From: Davidsoniella eucalypti
Taxonomy: Eukaryota; Ascomycota; Sordariomycetes; Microascales; Ceratocystidaceae
Reading direction: 5' to 3'
Length of the DNA stretch: 64,000 bases
NCBI GenBank assembly: GCA_004009845.1
Contig: RMBW01000070.1
Span: 62,001 to 126,000 of the forward strand
The first letter of the stretch is position 1. Each line of letters begins with the position of its first letter. The notes under the pieces are model-generated. The model ran no database searches and was not told where the DNA came from. It saw nothing but the letters and a program-made list of their open reading frames with translations. Below, one piece after another: positions 24,531 to 36,866 of the stretch. A program made the translations under genes and the position numbers.

Positions 24531-25592
24531 GATTTCAAGATAGCTTGTTTAGTTGAGAAATATGGTACTGCAAGGCAAATAGCACTTGAATTGTGACTAT
24601 GGCTTAGCTTGGTGGAACCTATATCTTTAGAAAGGGATGTAGCCTTGTGAAGCTTCAGAATACTTAGTTACAAAGAAAGAAATCTCGGTATTTTGTAGAG
24701 CTTGGGGTGTCAAAAACTAGGAACTTGACAATCGAGTCTGATGGAATTTGGAGGAAAGATAACTTTCCAGATGGGCGACTCGGAATCTTGAGTGCTGCAC
24801 GATTTCCGAATCGGTAGAGTGAGCGGGGATTAGGAAGTTGATCAATATGGGGCAAGTGACGCAAGATAAGTAGCGACTTTTATGCCAAAACGTTGTTTCT
24901 AGCATGGACAAACAAGGTCAGACAAAAACAAAATGTATTCTATTGAAAGTGTTCAGATAGAAAAGTTGTGAAGGCTGAAGATTCGAGAAATTAGTTACGC
25001 AAGTGCAAGGCTGAAATAAAAAGGGCGGAACTAAGGACATAAAAAAATGGGTGGGAAAAATAGAGTGCTAAGAAGTAATAACCTTCGTTTAAGATAAAGA
25101 ATATGTGAAGCTTTTCTGATAGATACTCAAAATTGGTACTTACTATACAGAACCTTCGTTATTGCAAGAGAGAGTGGGGGCCGTGTTCATTAGTGCTTGC
25201 CTAAGAGAAATGCTATTTACACTAAAACTAAGTCAAAGGGACACCACACCGCCTTTGTTTCTGCCGGGTTTTTGTTCACAATTTTGGCTTGCTCAGCAGG
25301 GATTTTTCGTAGATGCGGCAGAAGAAATGCGGTGTCTCAAATAGGCTACCGACCGACAACTTTTGCCTGCCTTATTGACTTGACTTAAGGTGTTAAAAGC
25401 TTTAGAAACTTTTGTCTTATTTACAACGTCATAATCTACTTAATTTGTTTTTGAAGAAAATTTCGACTTGCTAAACTGAACTCTTCCCTTAATCACAATC
25501 TATCTATAGTCTGGAGCTAGTAACACCATAGTTAAAGATATCTTTGTATCTACCATCACTCGAACGAATCTCCGCATATACTTCCACCAGTC
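24531..25592. promoter_or_regulatory. Divergent intergenic region between CUL3 and ZIM17
   Basis: About 1.06 kb separates two divergently transcribed genes, so it must hold both promoters. It is AT-rich. No gene-like frame and no clear named motif were seen. Confidence 0.4.
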
Positions 25593-26153
25593 ATGGCATT
25601 CCGTTCGCGTCCGTTAATGCGTTTTGCCTTAAATAATGCCTTTCAACGTCCCACTAGACAATTATCACGACCCAGTCCTTCCAACACACAAAAAAACCCT
25701 TCCGTTCTATCTGCAAGCTGTCGCAATCTACGGTTCTCATCGTCTGCATTCGACCGGCCACCCTCTACATCTCCCACTGTCTCTACTACACCGTCAACCC
25801 ATAGTAGCCCTGGCGCTCCAGGCTCGTTCGAAGTACCATCTTTTGCAGATGACGACTATAGCGAGGTCTTAGCACGAAAGCTCCAAGAGCCGCACTATCA
25901 GCTGTCTTTTACTTGTGTGCCATGCGAACACCGCTCGACGCACGTCATCTCCAAACAGGGCTATCATCATGGCTCGGTGCTCATTGCGTGCCCGGACTGC
26001 AAGAGCCGCCATGTTATTAGCGACCACTTGAATATATTCGGAGATAAACAGGTCACAATCGAAGATATAATGCGTGAGAAGGGAGAAAAGATCAAGAAGG
26101 GAGTGTTGGACGAGAATGGCGACATTGAGTTCATGGGAGACGACAAGATGTAA
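25593..26153 (+). CDS. ZIM17: DNL-type zinc finger protein, mitochondrial Hsp70 escort (Zim17/Tim15/Hep1)
   Basis: An uninterrupted 186-residue frame. Zim17 keeps mitochondrial Hsp70 (Ssc1) soluble and supports matrix protein import. The Arg-rich, Ser/Thr-rich and acid-free first 45 residues (MAFRSRPLMRFALNNAF) look like a matrix-targeting presequence. The DNL zinc ribbon runs from about residue 103 to 150: FTCVPC (C108, C111), STHVISKQGYHHGSVLIACPDC (C133, C136), then RHVISDHLNIF, where DHLNIF replaces the eponymous DNL region. The acidic/lysine-rich tail after residue 155 is usual for fungal members. It stands alone, divergent from CUL3. The start gives the only plausible presequence and directly precedes the first basic residues. 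Confidence 0.93.
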   Translation: MAFRSRPLMRFALNNAFQRPTRQLSRPSPSNTQKNPSVLSASCRNLRFSSSAFDRPPSTSPTVSTTPSTHSSPGAPGSFEVPSFADDDYSEVLARKLQEPHYQLSFTCVPCEHRSTHVISKQGYHHGSVLIACPDCKSRHVISDHLNIFGDKQVTIEDIMREKGEKIKKGVLDENGDIEFMGDDKM

Positions 26154-27433
26154 ATGAAATATGATTTTCTCATTCCGAGCGGTGTACGATTAGTTAGTAG
26201 AAGTGTCAGATCATATCATATTTGCAGATAGAGGCATAGGGTATAGCGTCTCACTTAAATTGATACACTTTTTTATTTTTAATTCAATAATCTTATGGAG
26301 CTATAGAGCTATGAAGATATTTTTTTATTTTATTTTAATTATTTTAATTATTTTTTAATTCATTTATCTTATGGAGCTATAGAGCTATGAATATGTTAAA
26401 TTGATACACTTAATTTATACTAATCTCACTTCTTGTTTTGTTCTAGCCGTATACAGTCCGAATTTCTGCCCCAGTATGTGTATTTTATTGACATGACTGA
26501 CGCTAAACATCGCTATGCATCATTTAATGTGTAACACTATGGTTAAAGATGTTATCAATTGAAGGCAATTGGACTATTTCGATTGTTTTGGTTTTGTTAT
26601 AAGCGAGTGATTAGTTATATTGCCTACTTATAATAGGTTTAACTTTAAGTTTATGTTTTAACATCTACCAACTGTTATCTCGTAAAAACAGTACTTGCTT
26701 CTTTTTGTCATGGTACTACTACATGTACAGATACATCTATTTGAATCTTGTATCTTCACTAATGCTCATCATTTCTATTTTTTCTGTCGATTTATAGCTT
26801 TGTAACTAGTAGTCATTATTTAAAGTCAATCTTAGGGTCAGTCTCACGTAGATGATTTACATATACATATTCACCATATTGTCCGATGATGGTTGTTGCT
26901 TGCATCAATATCTATTGAGTACTTTTACAGCGGGCAATCATGGATCTTGCTATCGAAATCTTAATTAGCCACTGGTGAGTATCACAGAGAGTAGCAATAT
27001 GAAGATTTGCCGTGAAACCGTTGGGAAATATGTATTTAGTATGAAGACCAAGAGAAGGATAGAACGAGAGTCGGCTAATAGCAGAGAGAGGCAAGATCTT
27101 CTTTGGAAGGGAAACAAAACGAACAAGAATGTCAATGAGATAAATTTCGGTATGGGATTCTAGTGGATGAAGAAATGTGGCATGAAAACTAAATAAAGAG
27201 GTGCTGAAGTTTTGATAGCGAAAAATAACGGAAGGACAAGAAAGCCAACAACATCTGAATTATGATAGACCCATTCAAAACGAACAAGGCCAACCTCAAG
27301 GCAAGGGAGGGAGGTCTGAAATTATAGAAACATAATAACGATATGTCCTTGCCATGATCAGCATAAAATAGAGGATTATAGACTAACGATGAAATATGTA
27401 ACGAAGCGAGAGGAAGGGAGGTGACGCCTCAGA
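26154..27433. other. 1.3-kb intergenic region, no gene, one retroposed insertion
   Basis: 3' flanks of ZIM17 and the NLR, which converge here. AT-rich throughout. Holds the duplicated poly(A)-type insertion at 26255-26411 (own entry). Open frames are short and unconvincing. Confidence 0.5.
26255..26411 (-). mobile_element. Double poly(A)-tailed mini-insertion with 16-bp target duplication
   Basis: The direct repeat TTAAATTGATACACTT at 26255-26270 and 26396-26411 flanks a 125-bp insert. The insert contains two copies of the same core as at 21.7 kb (plus-strand GGAGCTATAGAGCTATGA at about 26297-26314 and 26373-26390). On the minus strand each core is followed by an A-rich tail. A 16-bp target duplication fits LINE-type target-primed insertion; the tandem cores may come from a dimeric RNA or a nested second insertion. 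Confidence 0.65.
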
Positions 27434-30400
27434 TCAGTTTTGGGAATAAGGTTGAGAAACGTTAACTCTCCGTTCAAGCATGGATTTGATCACCTCTAAA
27501 TGATGTTTAGAACAAGGTGATAAAATAGTCGTCCAACCTTCAAAGGTATCATGATTTGTATGAACTTCCTGCTCAATGAAGAAATTGGTAACATTAATGT
27601 GATCATGATAGCACAAACATTTTACCTTGATCCAACCAGTAGAGGAATCATGATTGACACTAGCTCCCTTCTCGACCAAGAACTTAACAACATCAAGATG
27701 GCCATTGGAACAAGATTGTCTAAGAGCAGTGCAACCAGTAGAGGACTCATGATTGACACTAGCTCCCTTCTCGACCAAGAACTTAACAACATCAAGATGG
27801 CCTCCGAAACAAGATTGTCTAAGAGCAGTGCAACCAATAGAGGACTCATGATTGACACTAGCTCCCTTCTCGATCAAAAGCTTAACAACATCAAGATGGC
27901 CCTCATCGCAAGATTCTATGAGAGCAGTCCAGCCGTCAGAGGACTCATGATTGACACTAGCTCCCTTCTCGACCAAGAACTTAACAACATCAAGATGGCC
28001 TCCGAAACAAGATTGTCTAAGAGCAGTGCAACCAATAGAGGACTCATGATTGACACTAGCTCCCTTCTCGATCAAGAGCTTAACAACATCAAGATGGCCC
28101 TCATTACAAGATTGTCTGAGAGCAGTGCAACCGTCAGAGGACTCATGATTGACACTAGCTCCCTTCTCGACCAAGAACTTAACAACATCAAGATGGCCTC
28201 CGAAACAAGATTGTCTAAGAGCAGTCCAGCCGCCAGAGGACTCATGATTGACACTAGCTCCCTTCTCGACCAAGAGCTTAATAACATCAAGATGGCCATT
28301 GGAACAAGATTGTCTAAGAGCAGTCCAGCCGTCAGAGGACTCATGATTGACACTAGCTCCCTTCTCGATCAAGAACTTAATAACATCAAGATGGCCATTG
28401 GAACAAGATTGTGCTAGAGCAGTCCAGCCGTCAGAGGACTCATGATTGACACTAGCTCCCTTCTCGACCAAGAGCTTAACAACATCAAGATGGCCCTCAC
28501 CGCAAGAGTCTATAAGAGCAGTCCAGCCGCCAGAGGACTCATGATTGACACTAGCTCCCTTCTCGACCAAGAGCTTAATAACATCAAGATGGCCATTGGA
28601 ACAAGATTGTGCTAGAGCAGTCCAGCCGTCAGAGGACTCATGATTGACACTAGCTCCCTTCTCGATCAAGAACTTAATAACATCAAGATGGCCTCCGAAA
28701 CAAGATTGTCTAAGAGCAGTGCAACCAATAGAGGACTCATGATTGACACTAGCTCCCTTCTCGTCCAAGAGCTTAATAACATCAAGATGGCCATTGGAAC
28801 AAGATTGTGCTAGAGCAGTCCAGCCGTCAGAGGACTCATGATTGACACTAGCTCCCTTCTCGATCAAGAACTTAATAACATCAAGATGGCCCTCACCGCA
28901 AGAGTCTATAAGAGCAGTCCAGCCGCCAGAGGACTCATGATTGACACTAGCTCCCTTCTCGACCAAGAGCTTAATAACATCAAGATGGCCATTGGAACAA
29001 GATTGTGCTAGAGCAGTCCAGCCGTCAGAGGACTCATGATTGACACTAGCTCCCTTCTCGATCAAGAACTTAACAACATCAAGATGGCCATTGGAACAAG
29101 ATTGTGCTAGAGCAGTCCAGCCGTCAGAGGACTCATGATTGACACTAGCTCCCTTCTCGACCAAGAACTTAACAACATCAAGATGGCCATTGGAACAAGA
29201 ATGTCTAAGAACAGTCCAGCCGTCAGAGGACTCATGATTGAGACTAGCTCCCTTCTCGACCAAGAACTTAACAACATCAAGATGGCCTCCGAAACAAGAT
29301 TGTCTAAGAGCAGTGCAACCAATAGAGGACTCATGATTGACACTAGCTCCCTTCTCGACCAAGAACTTAACAACATCAAGATGGCCTCCGAAACAAGATT
29401 GTCTAAGAGCAGTGCAACCAGTAGAGGACTCGTGGTTGACACTAGCTCCCTTCTCGATTAAGAACTTAACAACATCCAGATGGCCCTCATCGCAAGATTG
29501 TGCTAGAGCAGTCCAGCCGTCAGAGGACTCATGATTGACACTAGCTCCCTTCTCGACCAAGAGCTTAACAACATCCAGATGGCCCTCACCGCAAGAGTCT
29601 ATAAGAGCAGTCCAGCCGCCAGAGGACTCATGATTGACACTAGCTCCCTTCTCGACCAAGAGCTTAATAACATCAAGATGGCCATTGGAACAAGATTGTG
29701 CTAGAGCAGTCCAGCCGTCAGAGGACTCATGATTGACACTAGCTCCCTTCTCGATCAAGAACTTAATAACATCAAGATGGCCATTGGAACAAGATTGTGC
29801 TAGAGCAGTCCAGCCGTCAGAGGACTCATGATTGACACTAGCTCCCTTCTCGATCAAGAACTTAATAACATCAAGATGGCCATTGGAACAAGATTGTGCT
29901 AGAGCAGTCCAGCCGTCAGAGGACTCATGATTGACACTAGCTCCCTTCTCGACCAAGAGCTTAACAACATCCAGATGGCCCTCACCGCAAGAGTCTATAA
30001 GAGCAGTCCAGCCGCCAGAGGACTCATGATTGACACTAGCTCCCTTCTCGACCAAGAGCTTAATAACATCAAGATGGCCATTGGAACAAGATTGTGCTAG
30101 AGCAGTCCAGCCGTCAGAGGACTCATGATTGACACTAGCTCCCTTCTCGATCAAGAACTTAATAACATCAAGATGGCCTCCGAAACAAGATTGTCTAAGA
30201 GCAGTGCAACCAATAGAGGACTCATGATTGACACTAGCTCCCTTCTCGTCCAAGAGCTTAATAACATCAAGATGGCCATTGGAACAAGATTGTGCTAGAG
30301 CAGTCCAGCCGTCAGAGGACTCATGATTGACACTAGCTCCCTTCTCGATCAAGAACTTAATAACATCAAGATGGCCCTCACCGCAAGAGTCTATAAGAGC

Positions 30401-33400
30401 AGTCCAGCCGCCAGAGGACTCATGATTGACACTAGCTCCCTTCTCGACCAAGAGCTTAATAACATCAAGATGGCCATTGGAACAAGATTGTGCTAGAGCA
30501 GTCCAGCCGTCAGAGGACTCATGATTGACACTAGCTCCCTTCTCGATCAAGAACTTAACAACATCAAGATGGCCATTGGAACAAGATTGTGCTAGAGCAG
30601 TCCAGCCGTCAGAGGACTCATGATTGACACTAGCTCCCTTCTCGACCAAGAACTTAACAACATCAAGATGGCCATTGGAACAAGAATGTCTAAGAACAGT
30701 CCAGCCGTCAGAGGACTCATGATTGAGACTAGCTCCCTTCTCGACCAAGAACTTAACAACATCAAGATGGCCTCCGAAACAAGATTGTCTAAGAGCAGTG
30801 CAACCAATAGAGGACTCATGATTGACACTAGCTCCCTTCTCGACCAAGAACTTAACAACATCAAGATGGCCTCCGAAACAAGATTGTCTAAGAGCAGTGC
30901 AACCAGTAGAGGACTCGTGGTTGACACTAGCTCCCTTCTCGATTAAGAACTTAACAACATCCAGATGGCCCTCATCGCAAGATTGTGCTAGAGCAGTCCA
31001 GCCGTCAGAGGACTCATGATTGACACTAGCTCCCTTCTCGACCAAGAGCTTAACAACATCCAGATGGCCCTCACCGCAAGAGTCTATAAGAGCAGTCCAG
31101 CCGCCAGAGGACTCATGATTGACACTAGCTCCCTTCTCGACCAAGAGCTTAATAACATCAAGATGGCCATTGGAACAAGATTGTGCTAGAGCAGTCCAGC
31201 CGTCAGAGGACTCATGATTGACACTAGCTCCCTTCTCGATCAAGAACTTAATAACATCAAGATGGCCATTGGAACAAGATTGTGCTAGAGCAGTCCAGCC
31301 GTCAGAGGACTCATGATTGACACTAGCTCCCTTCTCGATCAAGAACTTAATAACATCAAGATGGCCCTCACCGCAAGAGTCTATAAGAGCAGTCCAGCCG
31401 CCAGAGGACTCATGATTGACACTAGCTCCCTTCTCGACCAAGAGCTTAATAACATCAAGATGGCCATTGGAACAAGATTGTGCTAGAGCAGTCCACCCGT
31501 CAGAGGACTCATGATTGACACTAGCTCCCTTCTCGATCAAGAACTTAACAACATCAAGATGGCCATTGGAACAAGATTGTGCTAGAGCAGTCCAGCCGTC
31601 AGAGGACTCATGATTGACACTAGCTCCCTTCTCGACCAAGAACTTAACAACATCAAGATGGCCATTGGAACAAGAATGTCTAAGAACAGTCCAGCCGTCA
31701 GAGGACTCATGATTGAGACTAGCTCCCTTCTCGACCAAGAACTTAACAACATCAAGATGGCCTCCGAAACAAGATTGTCTAAGAGCAGTGCAACCAATAG
31801 AGGACTCATGATTGACACTAGCTCCCTTCTCGACCAAGAACTTAACAACATCAAGATGGCCTCCGAAACAAGATTGTCTAAGAGCAGTGCAACCAGTAGA
31901 GGACTCGTGGTTGACACTAGCTCCCTTCTCGATTAAGAACTTAACAACATCCAGATGGCCCTCATCGCAAGATTGTGCTAGAGCAGTCCAGCCGTCAGAG
32001 GACTCATGATTGACACTAGCTCCCTTCTCGATCAAGAACTTAATAACATCAAGATGGCCCTCACCGCAAGAGTCTATAAGAGCAGTCCAGCCGCCAGAGG
32101 ACTCATGATTGACACTAGCTCCCTTCTCGACCAAGAGCTTAATAACATCAAGATGGCCATTGGAACAAGATTGTGCTAGAGCAGTCCACCCGTCAGAGGA
32201 CTCATGATTGACACTAGCTCCCTTCTCGATCAAGAACTTAACAACATCAAGATGGCCATTGGAACAAGATTGTGCTAGAGCAGTCCAGCCGTCAGAGGAC
32301 TCATGATTGACACTAGCTCCCTTCTCGACCAAGAACTTAACAACATCAAGATGGCCATTGGAACAAGAATGTCTAAGAACAGTCCAGCCGTCAGAGGACT
32401 CATGATTGAGACTAGCTCCCTTCTCGACCAAGAACTTAACAACATCAAGATGGCCTCCGAAACAAGATTGTCTAAGAGCAGTGCAACCAATAGAGGACTC
32501 ATGATTGACACTAGCTCCCTTCTCGACCAAGAACTTAACAACATCAAGATGGCCTCCGAAACAAGATTGTCTAAGAGCAGTGCAACCAGTAGAGGACTCG
32601 TGGTTGACACTAGCTCCCTTCTCGATTAAGAACTTAACAACATCCAGATGGCCCTCATCGCAAGATTGTGCTAGAGCAGTCCAGCCGTCAGAGGACTCAT
32701 GATTGACACTAGCTCCCTTCTCGACCAAGAGCTTAACAACATCCAGATGGCCCTTACCGCAAGAGTCTATAAGAGCAGTCCAGCCGCCAGAGGACTCATG
32801 ATTGACACTAGCTCCCTTCTCGACCAAGAGCTTAATAACATCAAGATGGCCATTGGAACAAGATTGTGCTAGAGCAGTCCAGCCGTCAGAGGACTCATGA
32901 TTGACACTAGCTCCCTTCTCGATCAAGAACTTAATAACATCAAGATGGCCATTGGAACAAGATTGTGCTAGAGCAGTCCAGCCGTCAGAGGACTCATGAT
33001 TGACACTAGCTCCCTTCTCGATCAAGAACTTAACAACATCAAGATGGCCATTGGAACAAGATTGTGCTAGAGCAGTCCAGCCGTCAGAGGACTCATGATT
33101 GACACTAGCTCCCTTCTCGACCAAGAACTTAACAACATCAAGATGGCCATTGGAACAAGAATGTCTAAGAACAGTCCAGCCGTCAGAGGACTCATGATTG
33201 AGACTAGCTCCCTTCTCGACCAAGAACTTAACAACATCAAGATGGCCTCCGAAACAAGATTGTCTAAGAGCAGTGCAACCAATAGAGGACTCATGATTGA
33301 CACTAGCTCCCTTCTCGACCAAGAACTTAACAACATCAAGATGGCCTCCGAAACAAGATTGTCTAAGAGCAGTGCAACCAGTAGAGGACTCGTGGTTGAC

Positions 33401-36400
33401 ACTAGCTCCCTTCTCGATTAAGAACTTAACAACATCCAGATGGCCCTCATCGCAAGATTGTGCTAGAGCAGTCCAGCCGTCAGAGGACTCATGATTGACA
33501 CTAGCTCCCTTCTCGACCAAGAGCTTAACAACATCCAGATGGCCCTTACCGCAAGAGTCTATAAGAGCAGTCCAGCCGCCAGAGGACTCATGATTGACAC
33601 TAGCTCCCTTCTCGACCAAGAGCTTAATAACATCAAGATGGCCATTGGAACAAGATTGTGCTAGAGCAGTCCAGCCGTCAGAGGACTCATGATTGACACT
33701 AGCTCCCTTCTCGATCAAGAACTTAATAACATCAAGATGGCCATTGGAACAAGATTGTGCTAGAGCAGTCCAGCCGTCAGAGGACTCATGATTGACACTA
33801 GCTCCCTTCTCGATCAAGAACTTAATAACATCAAGATGGCCCTCACCGCAAGAGTCTATAAGAGCAGTCCAGCCGTCAGAGGACTCATGATTGACACTAG
33901 CTCCCTTCTCGACCAAGAACTTAACAACATCAAGATGGCCATTGGAACAAGATTGTCTAAGAGCAGTGCAACCAGTAGAGGACTCATGATTGAGACTAGC
34001 TCCCTTCTCGATCAAAAGCTTAACAACATCAAGATGGCCATTGGAACAAGAATGTCTAAGAACAGTCCAGCCGTCAGAGGACTCATGGTTGACACTAGCT
34101 CCCTTCTCGATCAAGAACTTAACAACATCAAGATGGCCATTGGAACAAGATTGTGCTAGAGCAGTGCAACCAGTAGAGGACTCATGATTGACACTAGCTC
34201 CCTTCTCGACCAAGAGCTTAACTACATCAAGATGGCCCTTCTCACAGCATTCGCTAAAGGCAGTCCAACCTTGAGATGTCTCGAAGTTGATGTCGGCACC
34301 CTTTTCTATCAAAATTGAAGCTCTTTCCTTTGCCATTTCAGGAATGTGACATATATGGCTACACCAATTCTCTATGAAATAGTTTGAGAACTCTAGCGGC
34401 ACAATACTATGTTGGTTGTAAAGCAGAGTATCCAAACCATTCTGTACTTCTGGTAGCGATAGGTATGCGTGGAAAATATTGAAAAAGAGCTCTTCAGTTA
34501 TCTCTGGAACACAAAAAATAGGCTGACTGTGTATCTGAATGGTAGGGTTCAACAAGAAATCCTTCGCTGTTTGATGTATCAGATAAACTCTCGATTCCTT
34601 GACGAAGACAAACAGGCCACATAAGTCACGTAGTTTCTTCTCGATGAAATTAGGATCACTGATAGCGTCTTGAATACAAGCAGAAGGTCTCAGCTTTAGA
34701 TTCAGTGCCACTCCCATCTCTGTAATTGTCAGTGGTCGTCGTGCACCAACAATAATCTGAAAAATTAGAATGGCTTCAGAGAGATTGGAAGGTTCAATTC
34801 GCTGTAGAATCTTTTCGTAGGCCTCATTGATAGTATTAGGAACTAAATCAAGATCACTGACTTCAAATCCAAGTCTTCTTGACATCATCTCAATTTGCTT
34901 TATCATGAGATCGAGCCATAGATATGTACGATTCTTCATGCCGAGAAGCATTTTTTCAACCTGCTCACGGACATCGTCGTTTATATCCAGCTTGCCCACA
35001 CGTGATTGTACAAATAGATTGATTTCAGTCTGCATTCGACCATCCTCTTCTTCACCATTAAGGTAGATCTGTGGAAAAGTCTCAATAGTCGAGCTGAAAT
35101 TGTCACATATATCCTTGTAAGGACGACTAGTGAGCAAAATCTTCAACCAGGGCGAGAGTCTTGAATCTTTGGTGCCCTTGAACCACTTAGAAGATAAATC
35201 AATCAATGTAGATCGATCCCCAGGAGTGCACTCATCTAAGGCATCTATAACAAGGAAGGTGTTGGTAAAATCTTTATCACCAACAGCTCCCATCAAGATC
35301 TTCCAAAGGGTGTGCTCTTCATGCTGAAGTTTATCTCCATTCTGTCTCCATGGGGATAAGGCATGTCTTCGTAGATGGGGTTGCTGGCTGAACAGTTGGT
35401 GTAAAATGGCACAAAGAGCTGTGGCAAGGCTGTTTTGGTCTTCATTATCTTTGAAGAAGAAATAGCAGATCGAAGGTGAAGTGTCAGGGGAAGATGGGGA
35501 TTGTGAAGAATCAACAACTAATTGGCTGTCAATGAGGAATCTGCTTAAGACAGACTTTCCACAGCCTGGATCAGCAGAGATGAAAAGAAGGTCGCTACCA
35601 GTGTTGTTGAGCCAGCTGGTAAATTTCTTGTTTCCAATGACCCAGAGACATGTTCCATACAAGGCTTTGGGGTTCATATCTTTCTGTCGCCGGTAAGAAA
35701 CAGTTTTAAGGCTCTGATGACATTTTGATAATATGTCTTCCTGTTCCTTGTCGACTTTCCGGCTGTACAGAGTTTCATTCTGGCTGATTATCCGATCAGT
35801 GTTTCTATCTAGGGCCTCTGTAACAATACAAATATTAGAATCTTATCAAAGTAAGTTTGTTGAGGAAGAGGCTTTATTATAACATACCAATAACTTCCAA
35901 GGCCGGTGCCATGTTATCAATGCCACTCTTGTTCACGTAGCTTATGAGCTCTTTAGCATAGGCAGCAGCAGAAAGAGCGGCATACCCATGCCACTCATCC
36001 TGCTTATGGCTATCTGCATAATCTGAAATGCCTCTGATTACAAGACATGGGAATTGCTGGATTATGCCAGCAGCCTCCATTTCCACACATATAGCTTGAA
36101 TCTCCCGTTGAAGTTGGTCACGCTTGGTTGCATCTCGAACCACGTAGTTTCCAGTCGCAATGATACCGTAGTGTACCTGGGGGTCGCCGTTCTGGCGTGT
36201 TGTTCTCGGTAATTCCCATGCTTCGGGGCAGGAATCACAAGTCGGGGCATCGTATGTATGGATACGATCTGAACTGAATAGTCTATCACTTTTGGATGCT
36301 GGTTTTCCAAAGGTACTCATAACCCTTGCATTGTATGATAGTGCTTTATCAATATGCGTCGGGAAAGCAGGGCCGTCTATATCTGTTTCAGATTCGAAGT

Positions 36401-36866
36401 TTTTTAGTGCTGATAGTAAAATCTCCGGAGGGGCGTTTAGCTGGCCTTGTCTCAAAAAAAGTCCGTCATTGAGCAGCTTTCCAACATCATATTGAATAAC
36501 CCCACCAGATGTACCCGATGGTTGACCGACCACGACATCACCAAGCCGGATATCATGTTTTGGGGAAGGAATTCCAGCACCAATTCCCACTAAAAGTATG
36601 AATCGCAGAGATGTAGGAAATGCACGCGCCATGTTGACAGCAGTTGCAGTCGCATGGGTTTGACCGGTTGACGGTAGGCAAGCCAAAACAACATGATGTT
36701 CGCCAATACGACCATAGGTGTAACTGGTTGAACTTGTAGAGGTCTGGTCTTTGGGTTTGTCAAACCTTTCATCCAGAATGAGCTTGGCGGCAGAAAGTTC
36801 TTTAGATAAAGCGCAAATCCAGCCGATTTCGTAGGTGTCCTTCCCAGGACACTTTGGAGGCGACAT
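27434..36866 (-). CDS. NLR (NOD-like receptor): PNP-NACHT with about 69 near-identical ankyrin repeats
   Basis: Two exons, 36866-35888 and 35817-27434, give 9363 nt, 3120 residues. Exon 1 (residues 1-326) is a nucleoside-phosphorylase-like (PNP_UDP_1) domain: YEIGWICALSKELSAAKLIL at the start, LVGIGAGIP, and VEMEAAGI near the end. The 71-nt intron has donor GTATGT and acceptor ACAG and restores a Glu codon. A NACHT NTPase follows, with Walker A ADPGCGKS (K414) and Walker B LVIDALDE (about 514-521). From about residue 840 to the end the protein is ankyrin repeat, 33-residue units of exactly 99 bp. Fungal proteins of this build are STAND/NLR receptors linked to non-self recognition and programmed cell death, with the N-terminal domain as effector and the repeats as sensor; the ligand here is unknown. 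Edge units are diverged, central units almost identical. Assembly collapse could misstate the copy number. Confidence 0.94.
27480..34310 (-). repeat. In-frame 99-bp tandem repeat array encoding ankyrin units
   Basis: About 69 units of 99 bp. Nearly all share GHLDV, EKGAS and NHESS blocks. Differences sit at a few codons (see findings). A 336-bp block recurs identically at 29107, 30592, 31582, 32275 and 33067; the steps 1485, 990, 693 and 792 bp are exactly 15, 10, 7 and 8 units. The last unit and a half (27434-27640) and the first unit (near 34210-34300) are diverged. Confidence 0.95.

Noticed and set aside
27551..28417. Plus-strand open frame of 288 codons, and similar 108-111-codon frames repeated along the array
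   Set aside because: Antisense shadow of the 99-bp ankyrin units: the unit length is a multiple of three and the antisense frame happens to lack stops. No start context or family supports it.
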